A model generated the notes under the pieces. It made no database searches. It saw only the letters and a list, made by a program, of their open reading frames with translations, and was not told the origin of the DNA. From Actinomadura flavalba DSM 45200 (lineage in GTDB: Bacteria; Actinomycetota; Actinomycetes; Streptosporangiales; Streptosporangiaceae), in assembly GCF_000374305.1 (NCBI RefSeq), contig NZ_KB894104.1, positions 1-64,000 of the forward strand: a stretch of 64,000 nucleotides of DNA, read 5' to 3'. Shown here piece after piece: positions 7,639-15,738 of the stretch. The position numbers and the translations under genes were made by a program. Position 1 is the first letter of the stretch, and each line of letters begins with the position of its first letter.

Positions 7639-8171
7639 GCCACCGGCACGGCCGGTGCGGCGGCGGGGTGCGGCTGGGGCACCTGGTGGGTGACGAGCCG
7701 GGCCAGGGTGCGGGCGGTGAGCACGTTGCCGAGCGGCACGCGGACGCGGCGGCGCGCGCGGCCGGGCGCGGCGACGGGCCGCTCGTCCTCGAACGGGAGG
7801 AAGTAGGCGAGCTGGCGCAGCAGCATGCCGTCGGTCTCGAAGCGGGTGTAGTCGTGCGGATCGGACGGGACGATCACGACGAACAGGTACCGGGGGACGG
7901 TGAAGGGCCCGTCGGCGAGCTTGTTGAACTGGACCTCGGTCAGGCCGTCGAACAGCAGCTCACCGGCCGCGACGCGCGGTGCCGAGCACGACTTGACCTG
8001 CGCCTCCAGCGCCGGGGACGAGACGCGCCCGGCGCGGCCCGGATAGCGGAAGCCGAGGTCGATCCCGTCGTGGTCGAGGTCGTCGCGGTAGACGAGCAGC
8101 CCGGCGGCCGAGGCGAGCACGCGGACGTAGTCCTCGGCGAACTTGCCCTGGTGATTGCGTGAATCGAGCAC
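7635..8171 (-). CDS. DUF4365 family protein, putative PD-(D/E)XK-like nuclease
   Basis: A 178-residue protein with the features of DUF4365: an N-terminal helix with NHQGKFAEDY (Glu13), then HDGID (Asp38), then LEAQVKS (Gln58-x-Lys60). The order E...D...QxK matches the restriction-endonuclease-like fold, with the QxK variant seen in Mrr-like enzymes. DUF4365 domains recur in defence-associated nucleases and NTPase fusions. The start is GTG 8171, with GGGAG 7 nt upstream; an ATG 4 nt earlier is out of frame. It is the first gene of the four-gene operon. I infer that it is the effector that cuts DNA or RNA when the HerA-type motor is engaged. Confidence 0.8.
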   Translation of the reverse strand: MLDSRNHQGKFAEDYVRVLASAAGLLVYRDDLDHDGIDLGFRYPGRAGRVSSPALEAQVKSCSAPRVAAGELLFDGLTEVQFNKLADGPFTVPRYLFVVIVPSDPHDYTRFETDGMLLRQLAYFLPFEDERPVAAPGRARRRVRVPLGNVLTARTLARLVTHQVPQPHPAAAPAVPVA

Positions 8172-8225
8172 TCATCCGCTCCCGGCTCCGGCGTTGCGCT
8201 GCGGCGTAGCCTACGGCGCGGGCCA

Positions 8226-8243
8226 CCGGCCGTGAGCGGCCGG
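8226..8243 (-). terminator. Hairpin between XRE regulator and DUF4365 operon
   Basis: CCGGCCG (8226-8232), a TGAG loop, then CGGCCGG (8237-8243), downstream of the XRE regulator stop codon. It could end that transcript before the HerA operon. There is no T-run. The promoter of the HerA operon must lie in or near 8172-8319, but I see no confident -35/-10 pair. Confidence 0.3.
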
Positions 8244-8319
8244 AACCGGAAGGACCGGAAGCGGGGATGCGGGCGTCGACGGCGTCCTGAACGTGCTAAA
8301 GGCGACGGATGTCCGGTGT

Positions 8320-9132
8320 TCAGGTGAGGCGGGTCAGGCGTTCGGCGGTGGCGTCGTCGTCGGGGGTCATCACCGTCATGCGGTGGCCGGTCTCGGTGAC
8401 GCTCGTCGAGACGAACGTGAGGTTCAGGACGCCGGCGAGGGGGCTGTGCAGGCGCTTGGCCTCGTGGTGCTGGGGCAGGACGTCGTGGCGGCTCCACAGC
8501 TCGGCGAACTCCGCGGAACGCTCGCGCAGCTCCCCGACCGTGTGCGCGGCCGCGTCGCCAACGGCGGCGCGCAACTGCGCCACCATGCGCGGCGCCACGA
8601 TCTCGGCGTCGAGGTAGCGGCCGCGCCAGTCGGGGTCGGTGAAGAAACGCACCGCGCAGTTGCGTTCGCCGGGCGGGATCTCGTCCAGGTCGGTGAACAG
8701 GAACCGGTAGGCGCGGTTGTAGGCGACGACATCGAACAGCGGGGTCCGCAGGCAGGCGGGATAGGGGTCGAGCTTGTCCAGCACGGGCTGGAACGCCGCC
8801 GCCAGCGCGGGGTCGCACGCGACGGGCCGCGCCCGGGGCGGCGGCGCACCGGCCAGGCGGTGCAGGTGCCGCCGCTCGGCGTCGTCCAGGCGCAGGGCCT
8901 GCGCGACGGCGGCGAGGACCTGCACGCTGACGTTGATGTTCCGGCCCTGTTCGAGCCAGGTGTACCAGGTGACGCCGACACCGGCGAGCACGGCGACCTC
9001 TTCGCGGCGCAGGCCCGGGGTGCGGCGGCGTCCGGCGGAGGGGAGGCCGACCTGCTCCGGGGTGAGCCGCTCGCGGCGGGTGCGCAGGAAGCCGCCCAGT
9101 TCGCGCCGGGTCGCGGATCGCCTGGTCGTCAT
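8320..9132 (-). CDS. XRE-family regulator with MmyB-like ligand-binding domain
   Basis: A 270-residue protein. The N-terminal helix-turn-helix carries the family hallmarks ELGGFLRTRRERL, RRTPGLRREEVAVLAG and VTWYTWLEQGR (about residues 11-63). The remaining 180 residues form the MmyB-like, PAS-like domain typical of large actinomycete families. It is divergent from an MFS transporter gene, and regulators of this family usually repress the divergent exporter or reductase gene, so it probably controls 9235-10656 and itself. ATG 9132 is preferred; an in-frame ATG lies 3 codons upstream, and neither has a strong Shine-Dalgarno sequence. Confidence 0.9.
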   Translation of the reverse strand: MTTRRSATRRELGGFLRTRRERLTPEQVGLPSAGRRRTPGLRREEVAVLAGVGVTWYTWLEQGRNINVSVQVLAAVAQALRLDDAERRHLHRLAGAPPPRARPVACDPALAAAFQPVLDKLDPYPACLRTPLFDVVAYNRAYRFLFTDLDEIPPGERNCAVRFFTDPDWRGRYLDAEIVAPRMVAQLRAAVGDAAAHTVGELRERSAEFAELWSRHDVLPQHHEAKRLHSPLAGVLNLTFVSTSVTETGHRMTVMTPDDDATAERLTRLT

Positions 9133-9234
9133 GGGTTCCATCGTGCAGTACGCGCGGACCGGTAGCCAGGTTCGTCCGGTACCAGGATGAGGGGGCTCCT
9201 GGCAGCGCGGGACGCGTCTTTCCACGATGGGCCC
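9133..9234. promoter_or_regulatory. Divergent promoter region, XRE regulator / MFS exporter
   Basis: About 100 nt serves both genes. Two CCAGG motifs (9169-9173 and 9182-9186) form a short direct repeat 13 nt apart, beside the palindrome GGTACC. These could be part of the regulator's operator. I see no clear consensus promoter hexamers. Confidence 0.35.
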
Positions 9235-10656
9235 GTGACTACGACATCGCTCGCACCGAGCACGTCGGCCCCGCCGACGCTGGGAACGGCCGGGCTGCTC
9301 ACCGCGCTCTCGGCCCTGCTGCTGTCCGTGGTGAGCTTCGCCGCCGCCGGGATCGCCGTGCCCGCCATCGGGGCGTCGCTGCACGCCTCGGCGGCCGAGC
9401 AGTCGCTGGTGGTCTCCGTGTACGCGCTGGGCTTCGCCGTGCCCATGGTCGTCGGCGGACGCCTCGGCGACCTGCACGGACGACGCCGCCTCTTCCTCTC
9501 CGGAATGGCGGGGTTCACGCTGTTCTCGCTGGTGGCGGCACTCGCCCCGGACATCGGGACGCTGATCGCCGCGCGCGCCCTGACCGGCGTCTCCGCCGCC
9601 GCGATGGTGCCGCAGGTGCTCGCGACGATCACCGCGTCGACGCGGGGACGCGAGCGGGCCCGCGCCGTCGCCCTGTTCGGCGCGACGGCCGGCGGGGCCA
9701 CGGCGATCGGGCAGGTCGTCGGCGGGGTCCTGCTGTCGGTCCCGCTCGTGGACGCCCCCTGGCGGCTGGTCTTCGCGATGAGCGTGGGCATGGGCGTCCT
9801 GGCGTTCCTCGCCGCCCTGCGGTGGATGCCGGCCACGCACGCGCCCGGCCACCGCTCCCTCGACCTGCTCGGCACGGCGCTGCTGGGGGCGGCGCTGCTC
9901 GCCCTGCTGGTCCCGCTGTCCCAGGGCGCCGCGCTGGGGTGGCCCGCGTGGTGCTGGGCGCTGCTGGTCGCGTCCCCGGTGCTGCTCGCGGTCTTCTGGC
10001 TCGGGCAGCTCCGGCTGCACCGGGGCGAGCGCGTCCCGCTGGTGCCGCCGCCGCTGTTCCGGCTGCGGTCGTACCGGATCGGCCTGATCATGGCGCTGCT
10101 GCTCCAGTCGGCGTTCGGCGCGTTCACGTTCGTGTACGCGCTCGCCGCGCAGACGGGCCTGGGCTGGTCGCCGCTGCACGCGGCGCTGGTGCTGCTGCCG
10201 TTCGCGCTGTGCTTCCTCGCCGTGTCGATCGCGTCGGGACGGCTGGCGCCCCGGTTCGGCTTCCGGCGGCTGCTGACGATCGGCGGCGCGGTGCAGGCGG
10301 CGATGCTGGCGGCGACGGCGGCGTCCCTGCTCGCGCGGGACGACGGGGTGAACTCGTGGACGCTCGCCGCCCTGCTGGTCGGCGTAGGCGTCGGGCAGGC
10401 CCTGATGTTCGGCCCGCTGGTCGGCGCGTTGATCGCGGACGTCCCCGCGGCCTCGGCGGGCGCGGCGTCGGGCGTCCTCCAGACGACCCAGCAGGCCGCG
10501 ATGGGCCTGGGCGTAGCGGTGGCGGGCGGCCTGCTCGGCGCGGCCACGACCCCGGCGGGCCCCGCCCCCACGACGGCCCTGGCGATCTGCATGATCGTCC
10601 AGGCCGCGTTCGCGGTGACCTTCGCCCTCTGCGCCCTCGCCCTCCCCCGCCGCTGA
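9235..10656 (+). CDS. MFS transporter, drug-exporter type
   Basis: A 473-residue membrane protein with about 14 hydrophobic segments, the size of the DHA2 (EmrB/QacA-like) drug:proton antiporters. The loop after helix 2 carries GRLGDLHGRRRLFLSG, the MFS motif A, and PQVLATITASTRGRERARAVALFGATAGG resembles the central motif C region. The substrate is unknown. GTG 9235 is chosen because the following residues (TTTSLAPSTSAPP) form a normal short cytoplasmic lead; an ATG at 9187 would add 16 atypical residues and remains possible. It is divergent from an XRE/MmyB-like regulator that probably controls it. Confidence 0.88.
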   Translation: MTTTSLAPSTSAPPTLGTAGLLTALSALLLSVVSFAAAGIAVPAIGASLHASAAEQSLVVSVYALGFAVPMVVGGRLGDLHGRRRLFLSGMAGFTLFSLVAALAPDIGTLIAARALTGVSAAAMVPQVLATITASTRGRERARAVALFGATAGGATAIGQVVGGVLLSVPLVDAPWRLVFAMSVGMGVLAFLAALRWMPATHAPGHRSLDLLGTALLGAALLALLVPLSQGAALGWPAWCWALLVASPVLLAVFWLGQLRLHRGERVPLVPPPLFRLRSYRIGLIMALLLQSAFGAFTFVYALAAQTGLGWSPLHAALVLLPFALCFLAVSIASGRLAPRFGFRRLLTIGGAVQAAMLAATAASLLARDDGVNSWTLAALLVGVGVGQALMFGPLVGALIADVPAASAGAASGVLQTTQQAAMGLGVAVAGGLLGAATTPAGPAPTTALAICMIVQAAFAVTFALCALALPRR

Positions 10657-10676
10657 GACGGCCGGGGACGCCGTCT
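10656..10676. terminator. Hairpin between convergent MFS and DUF1345 genes
   Basis: AGACGGC (10656-10662), a 7-nt loop, then GCCGTCT (10670-10676). It sits exactly between the two stop codons and can work in both directions. Confidence 0.45.
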
Positions 10677-11403
10677 AGGTATTGATGGCGATGAGCAGGG
10701 AGACGAGCAGCGCGATCAGGACGGTGTTGTAGACGAACGCGACGAGCGCGTGGGCGGTGAGCGCCCTGCGCAGCTCGCGTTTTGTCACGGTCACGTCGGC
10801 GCCGTTGAAGGCGGTGCTGACCTGGACCGCGAGGTAGCAGTAGTCGCTGAACCGGGGCAGGTCGTGCTCGTCGGTTCCCGGGAACGTGAAGCCGCGCACC
10901 CGGGCGTCCTCGCGGGCGTAATGCACCGCGAAGACGACGACGATGAGGAGCCAGGACGTCACCACCACCACGATCGCCAGGATCATCACGGTGACGTTGT
11001 CGCGCAGCGCCGGGACGACCGCCGCGGCGACCACGGCGCCGATGGCCACCGCGCAGAAGGACACGGCGCCGAAGGGGCCACCGCTCGCGGCGACCCGCTC
11101 GGCCGCCCGGCGGCGGCGCCGGCGGGCCTTGTCCTCGGTGAGCCACGTCCGGAGGGTGGCTCCGTCGGCGGGCCGCAGCACCCACACCGTGAGAGCGATG
11201 TAGGCGATCGAGTAGACGGCCCACGCGCCGAAATACCTGGTGGCGACGGAGGTCAAGGAGTCGACCTGCCCGGGGCTGACGGCATTCACGACGACGCCGT
11301 GGCCGACGCCGAAGACGGCGGTGATCGCCATCGCCAGCCCGTACCGGGCACCGTCGCCGGCCAGCCGCGGCCGACGCGGGGCGCGCTCGGCACCAGTGCG
11401 CAC
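10675..11403 (-). CDS. DUF1345 family membrane protein
   Basis: A 242-residue inner-membrane protein with five hydrophobic stretches (about residues 22-44, 58-78, 112-132, 138-160, 218-240) and a basic cytoplasmic loop. The segment around DYCYLAVQVSTAFNGADVTVT near the C-terminus is the recognisable DUF1345 signature. The biochemical role of this family is unknown. The start is GTG 11403 with GGAGGG 5 nt upstream. The gene follows a tRNA-Ala gene and its terminator in the same direction and appears to be a single-gene unit. Confidence 0.8.
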   Translation of the reverse strand: MRTGAERAPRRPRLAGDGARYGLAMAITAVFGVGHGVVVNAVSPGQVDSLTSVATRYFGAWAVYSIAYIALTVWVLRPADGATLRTWLTEDKARRRRRRAAERVAASGGPFGAVSFCAVAIGAVVAAAVVPALRDNVTVMILAIVVVVTSWLLIVVVFAVHYAREDARVRGFTFPGTDEHDLPRFSDYCYLAVQVSTAFNGADVTVTKRELRRALTAHALVAFVYNTVLIALLVSLLIAINT

Positions 11404-11436
11404 CTGGCCCTCCAGCCCCCGGGGTCAACATGAACG

Positions 11437-11471
11437 AGACCCCTGTCCGCGCCTTCTGCGGACAGGGGTCT
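11437..11471 (-). terminator. Terminator of the first tRNA-Ala gene
   Basis: A perfect 14-bp stem (AGACCCCTGTCCGC / GCGGACAGGGGTCT) with a 7-nt loop, 10 nt past the 3' end of the tRNA. A related hairpin follows the second tRNA-Ala copy at 18905-18941. Confidence 0.75.
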
Positions 11472-11481
11472 GCTGTTCGAG

Positions 11482-11554
11482 TGGAGCTATGGGGATTCGA
11501 ACCCCAGACCTCCTCCATGCCATGGAGGCGCGCTACCAACTGCGCCATAGCCCC
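11482..11554 (-). tRNA. tRNA-Ala (anticodon GGC), copy 1
   Basis: A 73-nt cloverleaf on the minus strand. The acceptor is GGGGCTA with TAGCTCC (one G-U pair) and discriminator A. The D-arm is GGCGCAGTTGGTAGCGC. The anticodon stem CCTCC/GGAGG has loop ATGGCAT, so the anticodon is GGC (reads GCC). The T-arm is TGGGG-TTCGAAT-CCCCA. The 3' CCA is not encoded. An identical copy lies at 18952-19024. Confidence 0.95.
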
Positions 11555-11621
11555 TTGCTGTTCACCTCGGGAGGTGGACGTCTAGAAGCTTAGTGCACCG
11601 TGGAGGATGGTCGGTACTTCG

Positions 11622-12626
11622 TCAGGTCAGGTGGACGAGCATCTTCCCGGTGTTGGCGCCGCGCAGGAGGCCGAGGAAGGCGTCGGCGGCGTTGTCGATG
11701 CCGTCCACGACGGTCTCGTCGGTGCGGAGCGTGCCGTCGCGGAGCCAGCCCGCGGCGCGGGTGACGTAGTCCTTCATGAGGCGGGAGTGGTCGCCGACGA
11801 TGAAGCCGCGCAGCGTCAGGCGCTTGCCGACCGCGAGGAACAGGTTGTCGGGGCCGGGCGCGGGTTCGGTGTCGTTGTAGCGGGAGATCGCCCCGCACAG
11901 CGCGACGCGGCCGTGGGTGTTGAGGGCGCCGAGGGCGGCTTGCAGGTGGTCGCCGCCGACGTTGTCGAAGTAGACGTCGATGCCGTCGGGCGCGGCCCGC
12001 GCGAGCTGCCCGGGAAGGTCGCCCTCGCGGTAGTCGATGGCGGCGTCGAAGCCGTAGTCGGACGTCAGTTTGCGGCCCTTGTCCGGCCCGCCCGCCGAGC
12101 CGACGACGCGGGACGCGCCCAGGTGCCGGGCGATCTGCCCGGCGACGCTGCCGACGGCGCCCGCCGCGCCCGACACGAACACCACGTCGCCCACCTGGAC
12201 CGGCGCCACCTCGACCAGCCCGGCGTACGCGGTGAGGCCGGTCATGCCGAGGACGCCCAGGTAGCTCTGCGGCGGCGCGGCGTCGGCGTCCACCGCGCGC
12301 GCCGACCGGGCGGACACCACGGCGTACTCGCGCCAGCCGAGCCCGTGCACGACGGTCGCGCCGACGGGCACGTCCGCGCTGGCCGACGCGACGACGGTGC
12401 CGACGGCGCCGCCGTCCATCGGCTCGTTCAGCGCGTACGGCGGCACGTAGGACTTGACGTCGTTCATCCGGCCGCGCATGTACGGGTCGACGGAGATCCA
12501 ATCGTTGCGGACGAGGATCTCGCCCTCGTCCGGCTCGCGGACCTCGGTCTCGACCAGCGCGAAGTCCGACGCCTTCGGCTCGCCGTGCGGCCTGGTCACC
12601 AGGTGCCATTCCCGTGCCCGTGTCAT
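11622..12626 (-). CDS. NADP-dependent oxidoreductase, MDR superfamily (CurA/leukotriene B4 dehydrogenase type)
   Basis: A 334-residue zinc-independent medium-chain reductase. The N-terminus REWHLVTRPHGEPKASDF and the ISVDPYMRGRM segment (about 45-55) are signatures of the YncB/CurA/PTGR group. GMTGLTAYAGL and the nucleotide-binding VSGAAGAVGSVAGQIA (about 150-165) follow, and FDNVGG sits near 230. Such enzymes reduce the double bond of alpha,beta-unsaturated ketones and aldehydes with NADPH. The start is ATG 12626, with GGAGGGG 4 nt upstream; an earlier ATG at 12638 lacks this. It is divergent from the methyltransferase gene at 12682. Confidence 0.9.
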   Translation of the reverse strand: MTRAREWHLVTRPHGEPKASDFALVETEVREPDEGEILVRNDWISVDPYMRGRMNDVKSYVPPYALNEPMDGGAVGTVVASASADVPVGATVVHGLGWREYAVVSARSARAVDADAAPPQSYLGVLGMTGLTAYAGLVEVAPVQVGDVVFVSGAAGAVGSVAGQIARHLGASRVVGSAGGPDKGRKLTSDYGFDAAIDYREGDLPGQLARAAPDGIDVYFDNVGGDHLQAALGALNTHGRVALCGAISRYNDTEPAPGPDNLFLAVGKRLTLRGFIVGDHSRLMKDYVTRAAGWLRDGTLRTDETVVDGIDNAADAFLGLLRGANTGKMLVHLT

Positions 12627-12681
12627 GTGCCCCTCCAAGATCGTCGTTACCCGGCGGCCCTCGCCGCGTTACGCTGCGGTG

Positions 12682-13821
12682 ATGAGCGACGCGCTGCGCG
12701 CACGTCTGGTGGACGGCATCCGCGCCGCGGGCGGGGTGACCTCCGCGCGGGTGGAGGCCGCGCTGCGCAGGGTGCCCCGGCATCTGTTCCTGCCCGGTGC
12801 GGCGCTGCCTGACGCCTACGCCGACGAGCCGTTCGTCACGCGGCGTGACGCGGCGGGACGGGCGCTCAGCTCGGCGTCGCAGCCGACGATCGTGGCGATG
12901 ATGCTGGAGCAGCTCGCCGTCGAGCCCGGCGACCGCGTGCTGGAGATCGGCGCGGGCACCGGCTACAACGCGGCGCTGCTGCGGGAGCTGACGGGTCCGG
13001 CGGGCACGGTGACGACGATCGACATCGACCCGGACGTGACGGCGGAGGCCCGGTCGCATCTGGCCGCGTCGGGGCACCGGGCGCGGATCGTGACGGGCGA
13101 CGGCGGCGCGGGCGTGCCGTCCGGCGCCCCCTATGACCGGATCATCGTGACGGCGGGCGCGTGGGACCTGCCGCCCGCCTGGTGGGACCAGCTCGCCCCG
13201 CACGGCCGTCTCGTGGTGCCGTTCCGCTGGCGGGGCATGACGCGCTCACTGGCCCTCGACCGGGCCGCGCCGGACGTCCTGGCCGCCCGTTCCGCCCGGG
13301 TCTGCGGCTTCATCCCGATGCGGGGCGCGGACGGCGAGGTGGTGCGGGAACCGGCGCCGGGCGTGCGGGTCGTCCACGACGCCGACCAGCCCGCCGGTGA
13401 CCTGGCGGGCGTCCTGGACGCGCCCGCCGACGAGACGTGGACGGGCCTGCGCGTCCCCGACTGGGACGCGGTGCTCACCGGCGGCTGGCTGCGCCTCTGC
13501 GCGTCCCGCCCGGACGCCTGCCGCATCACCGCCGACGCGACGGCGACGAAGGCGTCCCCGGCGATCCCGCCGATGACGCCCGCGCTGGCCGACGCCGCCG
13601 GGCTCGCCTACGTCGTCGCGCGCCGCACCGGCGACGGCACGGCCGAACTCGGCGTGCGCGGCCACCGCGCCCCGCACCTGGTGGCCGCCCTCACCGAGAC
13701 GCTGCGCGACCCTCGTCCGGCCCCGTCCCTCACGATCCTGCGCAACGCGGAGGGCGCCACGCCTCCGGCGGGCGCGGGGCACATCGTCAAACACCACACG
13801 ATCCTGCGCCTCGCGGGCTGA
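12682..13821 (+). CDS. Protein-L-isoaspartate O-methyltransferase-like protein
   Basis: A 379-residue protein. Residues 1-200 match the PCMT fold: RVPRHLFLP, SSASQPTIVAMMLEQL (about 63-78), the SAM motif VLEIGAGTGYNAALL (87-100) and a VTAGAW motif. Classical PCMT repairs isoaspartyl residues with SAM. The 170-residue C-terminal extension is absent from housekeeping PCMT and resembles that of actinomycete methyltransferases linked to peptide modification, so the substrate may be a specific peptide or protein. No precursor peptide gene is visible next to it. There is no Shine-Dalgarno sequence: TACGCT at 12670-12675 ends 6 nt before ATG, consistent with a leaderless mRNA. Confidence 0.82.
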   Translation: MSDALRARLVDGIRAAGGVTSARVEAALRRVPRHLFLPGAALPDAYADEPFVTRRDAAGRALSSASQPTIVAMMLEQLAVEPGDRVLEIGAGTGYNAALLRELTGPAGTVTTIDIDPDVTAEARSHLAASGHRARIVTGDGGAGVPSGAPYDRIIVTAGAWDLPPAWWDQLAPHGRLVVPFRWRGMTRSLALDRAAPDVLAARSARVCGFIPMRGADGEVVREPAPGVRVVHDADQPAGDLAGVLDAPADETWTGLRVPDWDAVLTGGWLRLCASRPDACRITADATATKASPAIPPMTPALADAAGLAYVVARRTGDGTAELGVRGHRAPHLVAALTETLRDPRPAPSLTILRNAEGATPPAGAGHIVKHHTILRLAG

Positions 13822-13848
13822 GCGCGCGGACGCCACCGCGCCGGGCCG

Positions 13849-14364
13849 TCACTCGTCCGCGAGGGCGGCGGCGCGGGCGGCGCGGCAGGCGGCGTCGGCG
13901 TCGGCCGCGGCGGTGAGGGCGCGGGTCAGCAGGGCGGCGGTGGCGGCGAGCCCGGCGAGCCGTTCGGGGCCGAGCGTGTCCAGGACGAGCGTCCGCACCG
14001 CCTCCTCGCGGACGTGCCGCGCCCGCCGGGCGGCCTCCCGGCCCGGTTCGGTGAGCGCGATGTCCCAGCCGCGCCCGTCCTCCGGGCACGACTCGCGGAC
14101 GAGCAGGCCGCGCTTGGCCATCCGGGCGACCTGGTGGGAGAGGCGGCTCTTCTCCCACTGCAACGCCCACCGGAGCCGCAGCGCCCGCATGCGCCCGTCC
14201 GGCTCGTCCAGCAGCGCGTCCAGGACGACGTGGTCGGCCTCCGAGAGGCCCGTGCGCGCGGCGAGGTCGCGCGCCAGGTGCGCGGCCAGGTGGGCGTGGG
14301 CCGTCGTGTGCGCGTGCCACGCGGCCATCTCCGCCGCGCGGGTGGTCGGGTCGGACACGGTCAT
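13849..14364 (-). CDS. MarR-family transcriptional regulator
   Basis: A 171-residue MarR-type winged-helix repressor. The recognition region runs WALQWEKSRLSHQVARMAKRGLLVRESCPEDGRGWDIALTEPG (quoted in part), containing the SRLSHQVARM helix and the wing with its conserved DGRG turn. The C-terminus is an Ala-rich helical dimerisation region. ATG 14364 is chosen; upstream in-frame sequence reads into the divergent promoter region. It is divergent from the FAD oxidase gene at 14433 with 68 nt between starts, so it probably controls that gene in response to a small-molecule ligand. Confidence 0.87.
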   Translation of the reverse strand: MTVSDPTTRAAEMAAWHAHTTAHAHLAAHLARDLAARTGLSEADHVVLDALLDEPDGRMRALRLRWALQWEKSRLSHQVARMAKRGLLVRESCPEDGRGWDIALTEPGREAARRARHVREEAVRTLVLDTLGPERLAGLAATAALLTRALTAAADADAACRAARAAALADE

Positions 14365-14432
14365 GGCACGCAGCTTACGTCCCGGTCGATGGTCTAAGGT
14401 TGACACATCCACCTTCCCCCCGGAGGAACGCG

Positions 14433-15725
14433 ATGCGGCCTGACGCGACTGTCCCGGCGTCACTGGCGCCCACGGCCGTCCACCCCGGCGACCCCGCCTA
14501 CCGGAACGTCCGCTCCACCTACGTCTGGCCCGGTGAGCCGGGTCTCGTGCTGCGCCCGCGGACGCCGGAGCAGGTGGCCGAGGCTGTCACGTTCGCCGCC
14601 GCGCGCGGCGGCCCGTTCAGCGTGCGCAGCGGCGGCCACGGCATCAACGGCCGCTCCACCAACGACGGCGGCACCGTCGTCGACCTCGGCGCCCTCGACA
14701 CCGTCGAGGTCCTGGACCGCGACCGCCGCCTGGTCCGGCTGGGCGCCGGGGCCCGCTGGGGCGACGTCGCGGCCACACTCACCCCGCTCGGACTCGCCAT
14801 CAGCTCCGGCGACCACGGCGGCGTGGGCGTCGGCGGCCTGGCGACCTCCGGCGGCCACGGCTTCCTGGCCCGCTCCTACGGCCTCACCGTCGACCGCGTC
14901 GTCGGCGCCGACGTCGTCCTGGCCGACGGCACCCTCGTGCGCGCCGACGCCGGGCACCACCCCGACCTCTTCTGGGCCGTGCGCGGGGCGGGCGGCGCGA
15001 TGGGCGTCGTGACGTCCTTCGACATCGAGGCGGCAGAGGTCGGCAACGTCGTGATCGCCGTCCTGGTGCACCACGTCACCGACACGCCGCGCTTCCTGGC
15101 CGAGTGGGGCGCCCTGGTGGAGGGCGCCCCGCGCGCGCTGACACCCTGGCTCATCCTGACGCCCGGCAGGCCCACGGCCGCCCAGAGCATCCTGGTCTGG
15201 GCGGGCGACGGCACCGACGCCGCCGTCGAGGCGATCCAGCCGTTCGCGGACCTGACGCCGCTCCGGGGACAACAGGCCCAGCTCGCCCCGTATCCGGCGC
15301 TGCTCATCCCGCACGGCGGCCCCCACACGTCGTCGGCCCCCATGCGCAGCCACTCGGCCCTGCTCGACCACCTCGACGGACCGGCCCCCGCCGGCCTCGC
15401 CGCGATGCTCGACGACGGCGACGTCGGCATCATCGCGGTCCGGTCGGTCGGCGGCGCGGTCAACGACCTCGCCGCCGACGCGACCGCCTACGCGCACCGC
15501 ACGCAGAACTTCTCGGTGGCGGCGATCGTCCGCGAGCAGCGCCGCGAACGCGCCGCCGCCCGCTGGACGGCGCTCGGCGCCACGGCCCTGTACGCCGCCT
15601 TCGAGAGCCACCCGGACGACGCCGCGCTCACCCGCGCCTTCCCACCGGCGACTCTGGCCCGCCTCCGGTCCGTGAAGGCGGCCTACGATCCCGGCGGGCT
15701 CTTCCGCACCACCTTCCCCCTCTAG
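14433..15725 (+). CDS. FAD-binding oxidase, BBE-like (covalent flavin family)
   Basis: A 430-residue enzyme of the FAD_binding_4 plus BBE architecture. The N-terminal FAD domain has RPRTPEQVAEAV and SGGHGINGRS, whose His69 is the usual site of 8-alpha-histidyl flavin attachment, and the GLATSGGHGFLARSYGLTVD segment. The C-terminal YDPGGLF stretch (residues about 418-424) is the BBE hallmark. Members oxidise alcohols, sugars or alkaloid-like substrates with O2; the substrate here is unknown. There is no export signal. The start is ATG 14433, with GGAGGA 5 nt upstream. It is divergent from a MarR gene, which likely regulates it. Confidence 0.9.
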   Translation: MRPDATVPASLAPTAVHPGDPAYRNVRSTYVWPGEPGLVLRPRTPEQVAEAVTFAAARGGPFSVRSGGHGINGRSTNDGGTVVDLGALDTVEVLDRDRRLVRLGAGARWGDVAATLTPLGLAISSGDHGGVGVGGLATSGGHGFLARSYGLTVDRVVGADVVLADGTLVRADAGHHPDLFWAVRGAGGAMGVVTSFDIEAAEVGNVVIAVLVHHVTDTPRFLAEWGALVEGAPRALTPWLILTPGRPTAAQSILVWAGDGTDAAVEAIQPFADLTPLRGQQAQLAPYPALLIPHGGPHTSSAPMRSHSALLDHLDGPAPAGLAAMLDDGDVGIIAVRSVGGAVNDLAADATAYAHRTQNFSVAAIVREQRRERAAARWTALGATALYAAFESHPDDAALTRAFPPATLARLRSVKAAYDPGGLFRTTFPL

Positions 15726-15738
15726 GTCCCCTCGGCCG

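Noticed and set aside
12682-13821. Methyltransferase as part of a lanthipeptide (FxLD-type) cluster
   Set aside because: No precursor peptide or lanthionine synthetase gene is visible nearby.
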